The notes beneath the pieces are model-generated. The model had not been told where the DNA came from. It saw only the letters and a program-made list of their open reading frames with translations, and searched no databases. Below are positions 28,895 through 38,326 of a DNA stretch of 64,000 nt, piece after piece (positions within the stretch are counted from its first letter, which is position 1; every line of letters starts with the position of its first letter). Origin of the DNA: Pseudomonadales bacterium (lineage in GTDB: Bacteria > Pseudomonadota > Gammaproteobacteria > Pseudomonadales > Azotimanducaceae); contig JANQJA010000016.1 of NCBI GenBank assembly GCA_028281885.1, positions 62,001-126,000 of the forward strand, written 5' to 3'. The translations under genes and the position numbers were made by a program.

Positions 28895-31297
28895 ATGAAA
28901 TTCAGTGAAAACTGGCTTCGGGAGTTTGTCGACGTTGACGTCTCGACCACCGAGCTGGTCGATAAACTCACCATGGCAGGATTGGAAGTCGATGCGGTTG
29001 ATCCGGTGGCGGCTGTCTTTGATGGCGTGGTTGTTGGCGAGATAGTCAGTGTCGAGCCCCATCCTGATGCGGACAAGCTGGTTGTTTGCCGGGTCTCCGA
29101 CGCTGATAGCGAGTACCAGGTGGTCTGCGGTGCGCCCAATGCCCGTGCCGGCATCAAGATTCCCTATGCCCGGGTGGGCGCGCGTCTTCCGGACCTCAAG
29201 ATAAAAAAGGCCAGGCTTCGCGGCGTTGAGTCCAGCGGCATGTTGTGTTCAGAACAGGAGCTGGGGCTGTCCGAAAGCCACGACGGATTGATGGAACTTC
29301 CCGAAGATGCGCCGGTCGGTGCGGACATTCGCGGCTATCTTGATCTTGATGACAATATCATTGAACTCGACCTGACGCCCAATCGGGCTGATTGTTTTGG
29401 CCTCTTGGGTATCGGGCGGGAAACGGCGCTGATCGCCGGTGCTCCCCTTAAATCTCTCGTCATTGACGAGGTCGCGGCAGTGAGTCAGCGCACCTTCCCG
29501 GTTGAACTTTCAGCGGGTGATGCCTGCCCTCGATTCGGTGGACGCGTCATCGAGGGCATCGACCTGAACGCGAAGACGCCGCAATGGATGAAGGAGAAAC
29601 TTCGCCGTTCCGGTGTGCGAAGTATCGATCCAGTGGTCGATGTGACCAACTACGTCATGCTCGAGCTGGGTCAGCCGATGCATGCTTATGACCTGGACCG
29701 TCTGCAGGGCGGAATTGTTGTTCGCCAGTCGAAGCGGGGCGAGAGCATCCACCTGCTGGATGGCACTGAGGTGGCACTGCAGCCGGATACCCTGCTGATC
29801 ACCGACGACAGCGGGCCGATTGGTATCGCCGGCATCATGGGTGGCGCTTCCACGATGTGTACGGCTTCGACCATCAATATCTTTCTGGAGAGCGCCTTCT
29901 TTGCGCCGCTCGCCCTGGCGGGGCAGGCACGTCGTTATGGAATGCATACGGATGCGTCGCACCGGTTTGAACGGGGCGTTGACTGGCAGGGGCAGATGCG
30001 CGCTATCGAACGTGCGACAGAGCTGCTGTTGGACATTACCGGGGGCACCGCCGGGCCAGCCATTGAAACCGTGCTCCCGGACAGCTTGCCGGAGCGGCCG
30101 AAAATTCGGCTGCGAGCCGCACGGATCGAACGCCTGCTGGGTGTCACCGTCAGCGATGCTGAAGTTGAGAAGATGCTGGAGCAGCTCCATTTCCCTGCCG
30201 AACGAGAGGCAGGTGAAACCGCCTGGCAGGTGAGTGCGCCCTCGCATCGATTTGATATCAGTATCGAAGAAGACCTGATCGAGGAGATCGCGCGGGTCTA
30301 TGGCTACAACACGCTTCCGGTTCGTATGCCGCGCATGGAAATCACCATGATCCGAAGTTCTGAGGCCGATGTCTCGCTGGATGCGATCAAGGACCAGTTC
30401 GTTGCCCGTGGGTATCAGGAAGCGGTGACCTATAGCTTTGTAGACGAGGGATCGCAGCGAATTCTTGATCCCGAGCATGAACCGATCGGCCTTGCCAACC
30501 CGATCTCCAGTGAAATGAGCGTCATGCGGACCAGCTGCTGGCCGGGGCTGCTGAAATCATTGCAACACAACCTGAATCGGCAGCAGGGACGGGTCAGGCT
30601 GTTTGAAACCGGATTGCGATTTCGGCAGGCACCCAACATTGATCGTGACCTGACGATGGAGGATGTGAGTCAGGAAATGGTGATCAGCGGTGTCGCCTGT
30701 GGCTCCGTGTATCCTGAGAACTGGGGCGACGTCGAGCGTCCGGCGGACTTTTTTGATATCAAGGGCGACATCGAATCGGTGCTCGACCTCACCGGGGCAG
30801 CGGCGGCATTCACGTTTGAACCTGTCCGCCATCCCAGCCTCCATCCGGGGCAATCGGCGCTGATCAGCAGGGATGGCAGGCCGGTAGGCCTGGTGGGGCT
30901 GCTGGATCCGAGGGCAGAGCAGGCGTTGGACCTCGACCGTCCGGTATATCTGTTCGAAATCGATCTGGTCGCGATTCGGGAAAAAGCCCTACCTTCTTCA
31001 GTGGTACTATCCCGATTCCCGGAGGTACGCCGTGATATTGCCTTGCTGGTGGATGCCACGGTTACCGCGAATCGCATCCGGGAGGTTATCCATGAGGTTG
31101 CGAATGAAACCTTGACAAACCTAAAGTTGTTTGACGTATATCAGGGCAAAGGCATTGATCCTAATAGAAAAAGTGTCGCTTTAGGCTTGACCTTCCAGCA
31201 TCCTTCCCGCACTCTTACAGATCAGGAGATTAATGAGTCGGTCGACGATGTTGTCGCTGCCTTGGCGACGAAGATCGAGGCTAGCTTACGAAGTTAG
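28895..31297 (+). CDS. pheT: Phenylalanyl-tRNA synthetase, beta subunit
   Basis: The subunit has 800 residues (E. coli 795). An N-terminal EMAP-like tRNA-binding domain (about 40-150: [19 protein letters not shown]) precedes the B3/B4 editing domain, the B5 DNA-binding-like domain, the pseudo-catalytic core and the C-terminal FDX-ACB domain ([18 protein letters not shown]). It supports catalysis by PheS and hydrolyses Tyr-tRNA-Phe. ihfA follows 10 bp later, so the classical pheST-ihfA link is kept. Confidence 0.97.
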   Translation: MKFSENWLREFVDVDVSTTELVDKLTMAGLEVDAVDPVAAVFDGVVVGEIVSVEPHPDADKLVVCRVSDADSEYQVVCGAPNARAGIKIPYARVGARLPDLKIKKARLRGVESSGMLCSEQELGLSESHDGLMELPEDAPVGADIRGYLDLDDNIIELDLTPNRADCFGLLGIGRETALIAGAPLKSLVIDEVAAVSQRTFPVELSAGDACPRFGGRVIEGIDLNAKTPQWMKEKLRRSGVRSIDPVVDVTNYVMLELGQPMHAYDLDRLQGGIVVRQSKRGESIHLLDGTEVALQPDTLLITDDSGPIGIAGIMGGASTMCTASTINIFLESAFFAPLALAGQARRYGMHTDASHRFERGVDWQGQMRAIERATELLLDITGGTAGPAIETVLPDSLPERPKIRLRAARIERLLGVTVSDAEVEKMLEQLHFPAEREAGETAWQVSAPSHRFDISIEEDLIEEIARVYGYNTLPVRMPRMEITMIRSSEADVSLDAIKDQFVARGYQEAVTYSFVDEGSQRILDPEHEPIGLANPISSEMSVMRTSCWPGLLKSLQHNLNRQQGRVRLFETGLRFRQAPNIDRDLTMEDVSQEMVISGVACGSVYPENWGDVERPADFFDIKGDIESVLDLTGAAAAFTFEPVRHPSLHPGQSALISRDGRPVGLVGLLDPRAEQALDLDRPVYLFEIDLVAIREKALPSSVVLSRFPEVRRDIALLVDATVTANRIREVIHEVANETLTNLKLFDVYQGKGIDPNRKSVALGLTFQHPSRTLTDQEINESVDDVVAALATKIEASLRS

Positions 31298-31307
31298 GGA
31301 CCAAATC

Positions 31308-31610
31308 ATGGGTGCTTTGACCAAGGCTGAGATGGCTGAAAAGCTATTCGAGGAGCTCGGCTTGAACAAGCGTGAGGCCAAGGAAGTGGTTGAGCTGTTC
31401 TTTGAAGAGGTGAGGGCGTCCCTGGAATCCAACGAGCAGGTCAAACTTTCCGGATTTGGTAACTTCGATCTGCGGGACAAGAGCCAGCGTCCGGGGAGAA
31501 ATCCGAAAACCGGCGAAGAGATTCCCATCACGGCGCGCCGCGTTGTGACCTTCCGTCCCGGGCAGAAGCTTAAAGCGCGAGTGGAGGCCTATGCTGGACC
31601 CCGATCATAA
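31308..31610 (+). CDS. ihfA: Integration host factor, alpha subunit
   Basis: The 100-residue HU/IHF-family protein starts [20 protein letters not shown]. It has [11 protein letters not shown] and [12 protein letters not shown], with the intercalating Pro in the beta arm. It pairs with IhfB (2837-3190). The frame is open upstream to 31233, but the ATG at 31308 fits the family start. The 3' end overlaps the MerR-type gene by 20 bp, so the two are translated together. Confidence 0.96.
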   Translation: MGALTKAEMAEKLFEELGLNKREAKEVVELFFEEVRASLESNEQVKLSGFGNFDLRDKSQRPGRNPKTGEEIPITARRVVTFRPGQKLKARVEAYAGPRS

Positions 31611-31947
31611 CGACGAACTGCCGCCGATTCCCGGCAAGCGATATTTCACGATTGGTGAGGTGAGCGGCCTGTGTGCCGTCAAGCCGCATGTATTGCGTTA
31701 CTGGGAGCAGGAATTTCCGCAGCTCAAGCCGGTTAAACGTCGAGGTAATCGTCGTTATTATCAGCGCCAGGACGTGCTGATGATCCGCCAGATCCGGTCA
31801 TTGCTCTATGACCAGGGCTTTACCATCGGTGGCGCCCGCCAGCGGTTATCGGGTGAGGAGCAGCTGGAAGACAAGACTCAGTACAAGCAGCTGATCCAGC
31901 AGATGATTGTGGAACTGGAAGAAGTCCTGGAAGTCCTCAAGTCCTGA
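31591..31947 (+). CDS. MerR-family transcriptional regulator
   Basis: The 118-residue regulator has an N-terminal winged helix-turn-helix ([25 protein letters not shown], with [13 protein letters not shown] as wing), followed by a dimerisation helix ([28 protein letters not shown]). No metal-binding Cys pair or ligand domain is visible. This short form directly after ihfA is conserved in many gammaproteobacteria, and its regulon is not generally known. It is probably co-transcribed with pheST-ihfA. Confidence 0.92.
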   Translation: MLDPDHNDELPPIPGKRYFTIGEVSGLCAVKPHVLRYWEQEFPQLKPVKRRGNRRYYQRQDVLMIRQIRSLLYDQGFTIGGARQRLSGEEQLEDKTQYKQLIQQMIVELEEVLEVLKS

Positions 31948-31965
31948 TTGATGACCTCTTGCCGG

Positions 31966-31994
31966 GTGACGCAACCGGACGAATCCTTTAGAAT
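31966..31994 (+). promoter_or_regulatory. Possible promoter before tRNA-Pro
   Basis: GTGACG (31966-31971), a 17-bp spacer and TAGAAT (31989-31994) form a sigma70-like pair about 90 bp before tRNA-Pro. The -10 is good (5 of 6). The -35 keeps only the TGAC core. The distance to the tRNA is rather long. Confidence 0.3.
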
Positions 31995-32044
31995 CGCCAG
32001 CTTTTCAAACGAAGAGCTCGGGGCGGCCTTCCGCTTCAAATCCT

Positions 32045-32059
32045 GCCGCCGAAGGCGGC
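32045..32059 (+). terminator. GC hairpin between merR and tRNA-Pro
   Basis: GCCGCC-GAA-GGCGGC is a perfect six-pair stem followed by TATTTG. It may end transcripts of the pheST-ihfA-merR operon. The T run is poor, so this is uncertain. Confidence 0.3.
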
Positions 32060-32086
32060 TATTTGATAAACTCGCGGAGCAAATTT

Positions 32087-32163
32087 CGGGGCGTAGCGCA
32101 GTCTGGTAGCGCACCACACTGGGGGTGTGGTGGTCGCTGGTTCAAATCCAGCCGTCCCGACCA
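32087..32163 (+). tRNA. tRNA-Pro (anticodon GGG)
   Basis: Acceptor CGGGGCG/CGTCCCG (one G-T pair), D-stem GCGC/GCGC, anticodon stem CCACA/TGTGG around CTGGGGG, and T-arm GCTGG-TTCAAAT-CCAGC, with CCA encoded at 32161-32163. The place after ihfA-merR matches P. aeruginosa. Confidence 0.97.
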
Positions 32164-32216
32164 ATTTCCCTTCGAAGTGATTGTCAGAACTAAACTGGAC
32201 GCCGCTGCGCGGTGTT

Positions 32217-32295
32217 GTGGTCGCTGGACTGGCCGTCCGCGACTAGGCGTCCCCGATCAAATCCAGCCGTCCCGGCTGGGCGCCCCCGACCAATT
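32217..32295 (+). repeat. Partial copies of the tRNA-Pro 3' half
   Basis: Behind tRNA-Pro three short pieces recall its 3' half in the same order and strand: GTGGTCGCTGG (32217-32227), TCAAATCCAGCCGTCCCG (32257-32274, 18 bases identical to the tRNA at 32142-32159) and CCCGACCAATT (32285-32295). They are scrambled by short unrelated stretches, so no second tRNA can fold. They look like remains of an integration end or of a decayed tandem tRNA. Nothing else is seen in 32164-32304. Confidence 0.6.
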
Positions 32296-32304
32296 CTCTG
32301 GTCA

Positions 32305-33087
32305 CTACCCCCGCCGAATCGTCAGGCCACCATCAACCGGTATGATCGCACCGGTTATATAGGACGACGCGGGCATGCACAGACTGAGCGTGATCTGCGC
32401 CACTTCCTCAGGATCACCATAGCGACGCAGTGCTGTGCGCCGTCGTGCGTAGATCTGTTTGTCTTCTTCGGGTACCCGATCTGTCATGGCCGTTCGTATC
32501 GGGCCAGGACAGATGCAGTTTACCGTGATGCCTTCCTTGCCCAGGTCCATGGCAAGCGCCCGGGTTAAACCTGTGACCCCATGTTTGGCGGCAATATAGG
32601 CCGTCTTGCCGGCGGTCGCCCCCAAACCTTCGGTTGAGGCGATGTTGACGATACGAGGGGCATCCGATTGTCGCAGATGAGGCAGGGAAGCGCGGACAAT
32701 GCGCTGGTGTGAAGTAAGCAACACGTCGAGGGATTTGCCCCAGCCCTCATCAAAGGCATCGTCATCTTCCAGGCTGGCGCCAAACCCCCGGCCGGCATTG
32801 TTGATCACGATATCGAGGCCACCAAAGTGCGTGGCGATATCGGCGATCACTGATTTGATCTGGTCCCGGTCCGCCACATCCAGGGTCCACGCCTTGGCAG
32901 AGTGACCGGCGGCGGTAATTTCGTCCGCCACAGCTTGTGCTGTTTCCGCATTGATATCGGTGACGGCCACATGGGCCCCCTCATCCGCGAACAGGCAGGC
33001 CGTTGCCCGCCCCATGCCGCTGCCGGCGCCAGTGACGAGCACGATCCGTCCGCTGACCGAACGACTGAGTTTGGAAATGCGAGCCAA
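32305..33087 (-). CDS. Short-chain dehydrogenase/reductase (classical SDR)
   Basis: This 260-residue classical SDR has the cofactor loop [12 protein letters not shown], an Asp at the end of strand 2 (TDIN, favouring NAD), NNAGRGFG, and the catalytic Ser and YxxxK (NIASTEG, then AYIAAKHGV). The typical C-terminus is [11 protein letters not shown]. It probably oxidises a secondary alcohol or reduces a ketone in small-molecule metabolism. It sits 23 bp downstream of a cytochrome P450 on the same strand, so a joint hydroxylation-oxidation step is likely. The substrate is unknown. Confidence 0.88.
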   Translation of the reverse strand: MARISKLSRSVSGRIVLVTGAGSGMGRATACLFADEGAHVAVTDINAETAQAVADEITAAGHSAKAWTLDVADRDQIKSVIADIATHFGGLDIVINNAGRGFGASLEDDDAFDEGWGKSLDVLLTSHQRIVRASLPHLRQSDAPRIVNIASTEGLGATAGKTAYIAAKHGVTGLTRALAMDLGKEGITVNCICPGPIRTAMTDRVPEEDKQIYARRRTALRRYGDPEEVAQITLSLCMPASSYITGAIIPVDGGLTIRRG

Positions 33088-33110
33088 AAAAATCTCCTTG
33101 TAGGTTGAAT

Positions 33111-34337
33111 CTAGGTGGTGACCCAGTACTCGCTCATCCCCCGGAAAGCAGGAATCGCATGATGGACATGGCCCTTTTCACTGGCACGGAGGTTGGGGTA
33201 GCGGTCCAGCAGTCCCAGGATAGCTTCCTGTGCTTCGACTCTGGCGAGATGCGCACCCAGGCAGAGATGGCGGCCGCCGCCGAATGACTGGTGATGCCCA
33301 TCTTCCCGTTCGATGTCGAAACTGTCCGGATTCGGATAGATCAATGGGTCGCGATTGGCAATGGACAATGAAACCGTCAGCGACTCGCCCTTGTGAACGG
33401 GACAGCCGCCGATGTCGATGTCCCGGTTGGCGATGCGCCCGGCATTCATCACTGGAGAGTCATATCGGAGCATCTCTTCAATGGCCTGGCCGATCAGGCT
33501 GGGATCGTCCCGCAGTTTCTGCAATTGGTCCGGGTGTTCCAGCAGTGCCCTGGTGCCGTTGCCAATCAGGTCGGTGGTCGTGACATTGCCGGCGATTAAC
33601 AGCAGGTTGCATTGGCGAATCATTTCGTCCCGCGATAGCCGATCACCGTCTTCTTCGGCTCGTAACATATCCGAGATGATGTCAGATCCGGGGTTCTGTT
33701 GACGTCGGTCGATCTCCTCGTCGAAAAACTGGTCGAGTTTTTCCCCGGCAGCCTGGCCAAGCGCCTTGCTGTCTTCGCTGGCAAAAGGATTGAACGCAAC
33801 TTTGACGGCGTCGTCGGACCAGGATTTGAATGTATCGTGCATGGCCGTGTCGATGCCCAGCAGTTCAGCGATGATGATGGTCGGTACCGGCGCCGCGAAC
33901 CGGGTGATCAGATCGAACTCGTTGCTGTTGATGTCGTCCAGAACCCTCGTCACGACTTCCCGTGCTCGCTCGCGCCATCGTTCGACCGCTGAAGGCGTGA
34001 ATGAAGCACTGACCAGTGACCTGAGGCGCCGATGGCCGGGTTCGTCCATCAGCAGCATCGACGGTTCTTCGTCTTCGCGCAATTGAAACAACATTTGCAT
34101 AAAAGTACCGGGATTCCCCTTGCGCGGATCTGTCCACATGTCCTTGTCGCGCAGGATGTCCCTGACGTCGTCATGGTAGGTATACAGGTAGCGCTTGAGC
34201 GGTTTGTCGTGGAGTACACGCGTCGCACTCTGCACCTGCTTCAGGATCGGGTAGGGATCGTTTCGAAAGTCTTCGTTGAATGGCGAGAGTGCGATGCCCT
34301 GCGGAATCGTATCGCTCTCAGGTCGAGACTCTGACAT
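33111..34337 (-). CDS. Cytochrome P450
   Basis: The 408-residue soluble bacterial P450 has heme loop [15 protein letters not shown] with Cys359 as axial ligand, the K-helix ExxR in EEMLRYDSP, and [17 protein letters not shown] before the heme. The I-helix reads [16 protein letters not shown]: where most P450s carry the acid-Thr pair, this one has Val-Thr. It is a monooxygenase needing ferredoxin and reductase, neither of which is encoded nearby. It is divergent from the acyl-CoA dehydrogenase, with 154 bp between them. Confidence 0.93.
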   Translation of the reverse strand: MSESRPESDTIPQGIALSPFNEDFRNDPYPILKQVQSATRVLHDKPLKRYLYTYHDDVRDILRDKDMWTDPRKGNPGTFMQMLFQLREDEEPSMLLMDEPGHRRLRSLVSASFTPSAVERWRERAREVVTRVLDDINSNEFDLITRFAAPVPTIIIAELLGIDTAMHDTFKSWSDDAVKVAFNPFASEDSKALGQAAGEKLDQFFDEEIDRRQQNPGSDIISDMLRAEEDGDRLSRDEMIRQCNLLLIAGNVTTTDLIGNGTRALLEHPDQLQKLRDDPSLIGQAIEEMLRYDSPVMNAGRIANRDIDIGGCPVHKGESLTVSLSIANRDPLIYPNPDSFDIEREDGHHQSFGGGRHLCLGAHLARVEAQEAILGLLDRYPNLRASEKGHVHHAIPAFRGMSEYWVTT

Positions 34338-34380
34338 TCATTTACTCCGTTCAAGGCGCACTTCCGCGTCTTTTCTTATG

Positions 34381-34446
34381 CGAACCTTCTCATTGAGAAC
34401 GAAGGGGCACTGATACGGCCGTTGTTTGACCGAACCTTAATCAGTG
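34381..34446. promoter_or_regulatory. Repeat-rich divergent control region (P450 / acyl-CoA dehydrogenase)
   Basis: In the 154-bp divergent gap, CGAACCTT occurs at 34381-34388 and 34431-34438, exactly 50 bp apart. The palindrome TTCTC-ATT-GAGAA lies at 34387-34399, and CACTGAT/ATCAGTG form an inverted repeat (34408-34414, 34440-34446). Such symmetry suggests operators for one regulator serving both genes. No regulator gene is adjacent. Confidence 0.35.
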
Positions 34447-34491
34447 TGCTCTCCTCGGTAAGCAAAAATCAACTGATGTGAGGAGCACCCG

Positions 34492-35739
34492 ATGATTGAT
34501 TTTGAGATACCGCCTGAGACCCGGGCGTTGCGCGAAAAGGTGCGGACATTCGTGCATGAATACTGTATTCCCGCTGAAAAGGAGCTGGAAAACGACGCCG
34601 CCGACTACAAATCAATTGTCGCTCGATTGCAGCAGGAGGCCCGATCCCAGAGGCTCTGGTGTCCCTTTATCTCCGAAGAATATGGTGGCATGGGGCTCGG
34701 TCATCTCGCCAACGCATTGGTGCAGATGGAGCTGGGTGAAAGCATGTTTGGGGCGGTCGCTCTCAACTGTCAGGGTCCGGATGATGCGACCATGCTCACA
34801 TTGCTGGAGCACGGTACCGATTACCAGAAGGAGAAGTATCTCAAGCCCCTGCTGGCGGGTGGACTTCGTATCTGTTTTTCCATGACGGAGCGGGCATCCG
34901 GCGCGGACGCGACCGGTATGCAGACAACCGCGGTGCTGGATGGCGACAACTATGTCCTGAATGGTGAAAAGTGGTTTTCCACCGGTGCTGCCAGTGCCGA
35001 CATGGCGGTGATCATGGCAAAGACGGATCCCGATGCGCCCCGCCATCAGCAATTCTCTACCTTTATCGTGGAACTGCCTAATCCCGGCTATCAGATTCAG
35101 CGCAATATCGAAACGTTGTCCGATGGCACGTCACCTCGCCGACATCTGCGTGACAAGCTGCCGCCGGGCGGTCACTCCGAGGTGCTGATCAAGGATCTGG
35201 TGGTGCCGAGGGAAAATGTCCTCGGCGGCATCGGTGGTGGCTTCAACATGGGCCAGCATCGGCTGGCTTATGGCCGACTTCGCCATGGTATGCACAACAT
35301 CGCGCTGGCCCAGCGAGCGCTTGATCTTGCGGCTGCCCATGTCACCCAACGGGAAACCTTTGGCGAACGGCTGGCCGACCGACAGGGTGTTCAATGGATG
35401 CTGGCTGAATGCGCCACCGAGTTATACAAGGCGCGACTGGTATTGCTGCATCTCGCCTACAAGGCAGAAAAGGGGCAGGACATTCGGCACGAGAACTCGA
35501 TGGCAAAGGTTTTCCTGGCTCATATGGTGCACAAGGTGGTTGATACCGCCCTGCAGCTTCATGGCGCGCTGGGCTATAGCCTGGATACGCCACTGGCCAA
35601 CTGGTATGCCACGGTGCGTCGACAGCGCATTGTTGACGGACCCGATGAGGTGCACAAGTGGCGCGTGGGCCGTCAGGTCATTCGCACCTTTGAAAAGCAT
35701 GGGACTACAGCGCTTGCGGCGGGCGGGGAACTGCTCTGA
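34492..35739 (+). CDS. Acyl-CoA dehydrogenase family protein
   Basis: This 415-residue flavoprotein has the FAD/substrate segments FSMTERASGADATGMQTTAV and YVLNGEKWFSTGAASADMAV, the C-terminal helical domain (RETFGERLADRQGVQWMLAE) and the closing region ALGYSLDTPLANWYATVRRQ. RIVDGPDEVHK is typical of the ACAD10/11-like branch rather than the short-chain beta-oxidation enzymes. It would oxidise an acyl-CoA with electron transfer to ETF. The start ATG 34492 has GAGGAGC just upstream. With the SDR and P450 it forms a small catabolic-looking group between the two polysaccharide loci. Confidence 0.9.
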   Translation: MIDFEIPPETRALREKVRTFVHEYCIPAEKELENDAADYKSIVARLQQEARSQRLWCPFISEEYGGMGLGHLANALVQMELGESMFGAVALNCQGPDDATMLTLLEHGTDYQKEKYLKPLLAGGLRICFSMTERASGADATGMQTTAVLDGDNYVLNGEKWFSTGAASADMAVIMAKTDPDAPRHQQFSTFIVELPNPGYQIQRNIETLSDGTSPRRHLRDKLPPGGHSEVLIKDLVVPRENVLGGIGGGFNMGQHRLAYGRLRHGMHNIALAQRALDLAAAHVTQRETFGERLADRQGVQWMLAECATELYKARLVLLHLAYKAEKGQDIRHENSMAKVFLAHMVHKVVDTALQLHGALGYSLDTPLANWYATVRRQRIVDGPDEVHKWRVGRQVIRTFEKHGTTALAAGGELL

Positions 35740-35785
35740 TGCTGCGTGGTAGACTGGCAGACGTTTCTTTTGACTGCCAGCGGAT

Positions 35786-36688
35786 ATGGATTGCGCACCG
35801 ATCGTTTTTTTTGCCTACGATCGCCCGGATCATGCGCGGCGCACCCTGACTGCGCTGGCGGACAACGAATGGGCTGACCAGTCCGCTGTTACGATCTTCT
35901 GTGATGGTCCGAGGGATGAGAGTCGACGTGAAGCGGTGGAGAAGACCCGACAGACAGTCCAATCCGTTGCGGGTTTCGCCAGCAAAACCATCGTGACGAG
36001 AGAGACCAACTACGGTTTGGCGAAATCGTTGATTCGGGGTATCTCAGACACACTGGAGCAATCTGATCGTGTGATCGTGGTAGAAGATGACGTCATGACG
36101 TCCCGCTACTTTTTACGATTCATGAATGAGGCCCTTGCCACCTTTGAATCCAATACCGGAGTCGGCAGCGTCCATGGTTTCAAATATCCTACGGGCGTGA
36201 CCCCGACAGAAAATTTTTTCCTGAAGTATTTTGATAGCTGGGGCTGGGCGACCTGGCGGGATCGCTGGCGCATGTTTGAAACTGATGGCGCACGGTTATT
36301 GCGCGAGATCGACTCACGGGGGCTGGGAAGATCGTTCGATTTCAATGGCAATTATCCGTTTCGGCAGATGCTTCAGGATCAGGTTCTCGGGCGTAATGAT
36401 TCTTGGGCGATACGGTGGCAGGCGAGCCTGTACCTTGGCGGTCTCCTCTCCTACTACCCGAGATATTCCCTGGTGAATTCCATTGGCCTCGATGGCAGCG
36501 GTACCCATGGGGCAGGGGAGTTCTATGCGACAGAGATTCACCAACAGCCGATCCCCGTTGCCGAAGCGGCTGTCGTGGAAAATATGGATATGCGTGCTGC
36601 GACGGAAGCGTATTTCAGGCGCTCGCTGCCTTCTTTGGCTGGGCGACTGATGAATCGTGTCCGCCGGTTAGTTGGGGGGACCCGTTAA
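35786..36688 (+). CDS. Glycosyltransferase, GT-A fold
   Basis: The 300-residue protein opens with a nucleotide-sugar-binding strand (PIVFFAYDRPDHARRTLTAL). It has the metal-binding VVEDDVMTSRYFLRFMNEAL near residue 95, and SWGWATWRDRWRMF in the acceptor half. The layout recalls GNT-I-like and GT2-like bacterial enzymes found with O-antigen genes. It is the first gene of the second polysaccharide locus and probably leads an operon with the methyltransferase, deacetylase and GT4 that follow, each 1-2 bp apart or overlapping. The sugar is unknown. Confidence 0.82.
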   Translation: MDCAPIVFFAYDRPDHARRTLTALADNEWADQSAVTIFCDGPRDESRREAVEKTRQTVQSVAGFASKTIVTRETNYGLAKSLIRGISDTLEQSDRVIVVEDDVMTSRYFLRFMNEALATFESNTGVGSVHGFKYPTGVTPTENFFLKYFDSWGWATWRDRWRMFETDGARLLREIDSRGLGRSFDFNGNYPFRQMLQDQVLGRNDSWAIRWQASLYLGGLLSYYPRYSLVNSIGLDGSGTHGAGEFYATEIHQQPIPVAEAAVVENMDMRAATEAYFRRSLPSLAGRLMNRVRRLVGGTR

Positions 36689-36689
36689 G

Positions 36690-37361
36690 GTGTCGTTGAC
36701 CGGATTGTTACGCCGAATGCTGCGCCCGGTATCTGCCACAGATCTTACGCTTGAGCCGGTCAGCCGAACATTCGGTCTGGATCGCGGCCAGCCGATTGAT
36801 CGCTATTACATCGAACGTTTCCTTGCGCGGGAGCGCGCCGTCATTCGGGGAACTGTGCTGGAAGTGGCCGAGAGTCGCTACACGGATCAGTTCGGTTCGG
36901 ATGTTCTGGCGCGACGTCGACTGGTGACTGTCGGTAGTGGAGCGCCCGAAGAACTGGTAGCCGATCTGACCAGGCCCGATGAACTGCCGCAGGGGGTGTT
37001 TGATTGCTTTATCTGTACCCAGACCCTGAACTTCATCGATGACGTGCACGGTGCAGTTGAGGGTATTGCGGCACTCCTGCGTCCAGGCGGGGTGGCGCTG
37101 GTGACCGTGGCCGGCATTTCCCAGATCAGTCGCTATGATATGGATCGCTGGGGTGACTACTGGCGTTTTACGATGGCGTCGATGAATGCCCTGTTTCGCC
37201 GCTTTCCCGGTGAGGTGGAATTGGCGTCCTACGGCAACCTTGCGGCTGCAATGGCCTTGCTTCAGGGCATCGCAGTAGAAGATCTCGCCGATTCATCCCT
37301 GCTGGATCCGGTGGACGAGGACTATCAGGTCGTGTTGTGTCTGAAGGCGACTAGGGGATGA
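36690..37361 (+). CDS. SAM-dependent methyltransferase-like protein
   Basis: The product has about 223 residues. The C-terminal half keeps the Rossmann methyltransferase pattern (FDCFICTQTLNFIDDVHGAVEG, LLRPGGVALVTVAG). Motif I is atypical (VLEVAESRYTDQFG instead of a Gly-rich loop). A GDYWRFT segment after the last strand is shared by methyltransferase-like proteins in glycan loci. The GTG at 36690 is chosen: GGGGGGA at 36674-36680 lies 9 bp upstream, whereas TTG 36672 has none. It overlaps the deacetylase start (ATGA). It may methylate a sugar, but SAM binding should be tested given motif I. Confidence 0.75.
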   Translation: MSLTGLLRRMLRPVSATDLTLEPVSRTFGLDRGQPIDRYYIERFLARERAVIRGTVLEVAESRYTDQFGSDVLARRRLVTVGSGAPEELVADLTRPDELPQGVFDCFICTQTLNFIDDVHGAVEGIAALLRPGGVALVTVAGISQISRYDMDRWGDYWRFTMASMNALFRRFPGEVELASYGNLAAAMALLQGIAVEDLADSSLLDPVDEDYQVVLCLKATRG

Positions 37362-38326
37362 CCACGACCTGGCTGTCCCGCGCGGCTCGCAGCGCGCGGT
37401 GGGCGAGAAATCGGATAAGGAACCTGTCGGGACCACCGAAGCTGGTGTTGCTGTATCACCGGGTTGCCGAATTGACGGAGGACCGTTCTCAACTTGCGGT
37501 TTCACCGGCCAACTTCCGGCAACACATGGCGTACCTCAGCGCTGAATTCGCGGTGGAGCGGTTTGAGGACTGTGCAGATCGCTGGGACGAAACGACCGTT
37601 GTCGTTACCTTCGACGACGGATACGCCGACAACTGTCTTGAGGCGCTACCCATTCTTGAGGCAGCGGATGTACCGGCGACCTTTTTTATCGCGACCGGGA
37701 CGATTGGTACCGAGCGGGAGTTCTGGTGGGATGAACTGGAACGCTGCCTGGTCGAAGGAACCTTCGACCCCGGGGAGTTCGCATTGCAGGGAGTGCCGGT
37801 GGATGTGCGATCCTCTGCAGCAATGAATGCCAGCTATCAGCGGCTGTTTGCCTGGTTGCAGGCATCGGACTCAGTCGACATCGAACAGACACTGACGCAA
37901 TTGAGAGAGCGAGGAAAACTTTCAGCCAGCGGGCGTACCACCCATCGTCCGTTATCTGCTGAAGAACTGGGGAAACTCGCGCGATCGCCTGTTACGACCA
38001 TTGGCGCGCATACCGTCAGTCATGCCTGCCTCTCTGCATTGTCTGCCGACCAGCAGCGGGCAGAGATCAGCCGGTCAGTGGATGACCTGAAACGGCTGAC
38101 CGGTGAGGAAGTGTCAGTTTTCTCTTATCCGTTTGGCAATCATGTTCACTACAACGCGACGAGCGTCGATATCTGCCGGGAACTGGAATTCCGGATGGTG
38201 GCTGCCAATAACAATCGAGCGTATCGCGCCATGCATTCGTCGCTGGAAGTGCCAAGACTGCTGGCCCGCAACTGGGACATCGAGACCTTTAAACGGTATC
38301 TCCACCTGTATCGGGAGTGCTTTTGA
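37358..38326 (+). CDS. Polysaccharide deacetylase family protein
   Basis: The 322-residue protein has a NodB-type domain: VLLYHRV at the start, the metal/catalytic Asp pair in VVVTFDDGYADNCLEAL, ADVPATFFIATG, and the His pair in IGAHTVSHACLSAL. FSYPFGNH follows. This family removes N- or O-acetyl groups from glycans or lipid-linked sugars. No signal peptide is visible, so it likely acts on a cytoplasmic lipid-linked intermediate. ATGA overlap with the upstream methyltransferase and TTGA overlap with the downstream GT4 indicate one operon. Confidence 0.88.
   Translation: MTTTWLSRAARSARWARNRIRNLSGPPKLVLLYHRVAELTEDRSQLAVSPANFRQHMAYLSAEFAVERFEDCADRWDETTVVVTFDDGYADNCLEALPILEAADVPATFFIATGTIGTEREFWWDELERCLVEGTFDPGEFALQGVPVDVRSSAAMNASYQRLFAWLQASDSVDIEQTLTQLRERGKLSASGRTTHRPLSAEELGKLARSPVTTIGAHTVSHACLSALSADQQRAEISRSVDDLKRLTGEEVSVFSYPFGNHVHYNATSVDICRELEFRMVAANNNRAYRAMHSSLEVPRLLARNWDIETFKRYLHLYRECF

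Noticed and set aside
32217-32295. Second tRNA-Pro gene
   Set aside because: Only 3'-half pieces are present, in broken order with insertions. No acceptor, D-arm or anticodon stem can be formed.
32164-35739. Complete genomic island at tRNA-Pro
   Set aside because: No integrase, transposase or distal direct repeat is seen in the window. Only tRNA fragments support integration, so I report the fragments and not an island.
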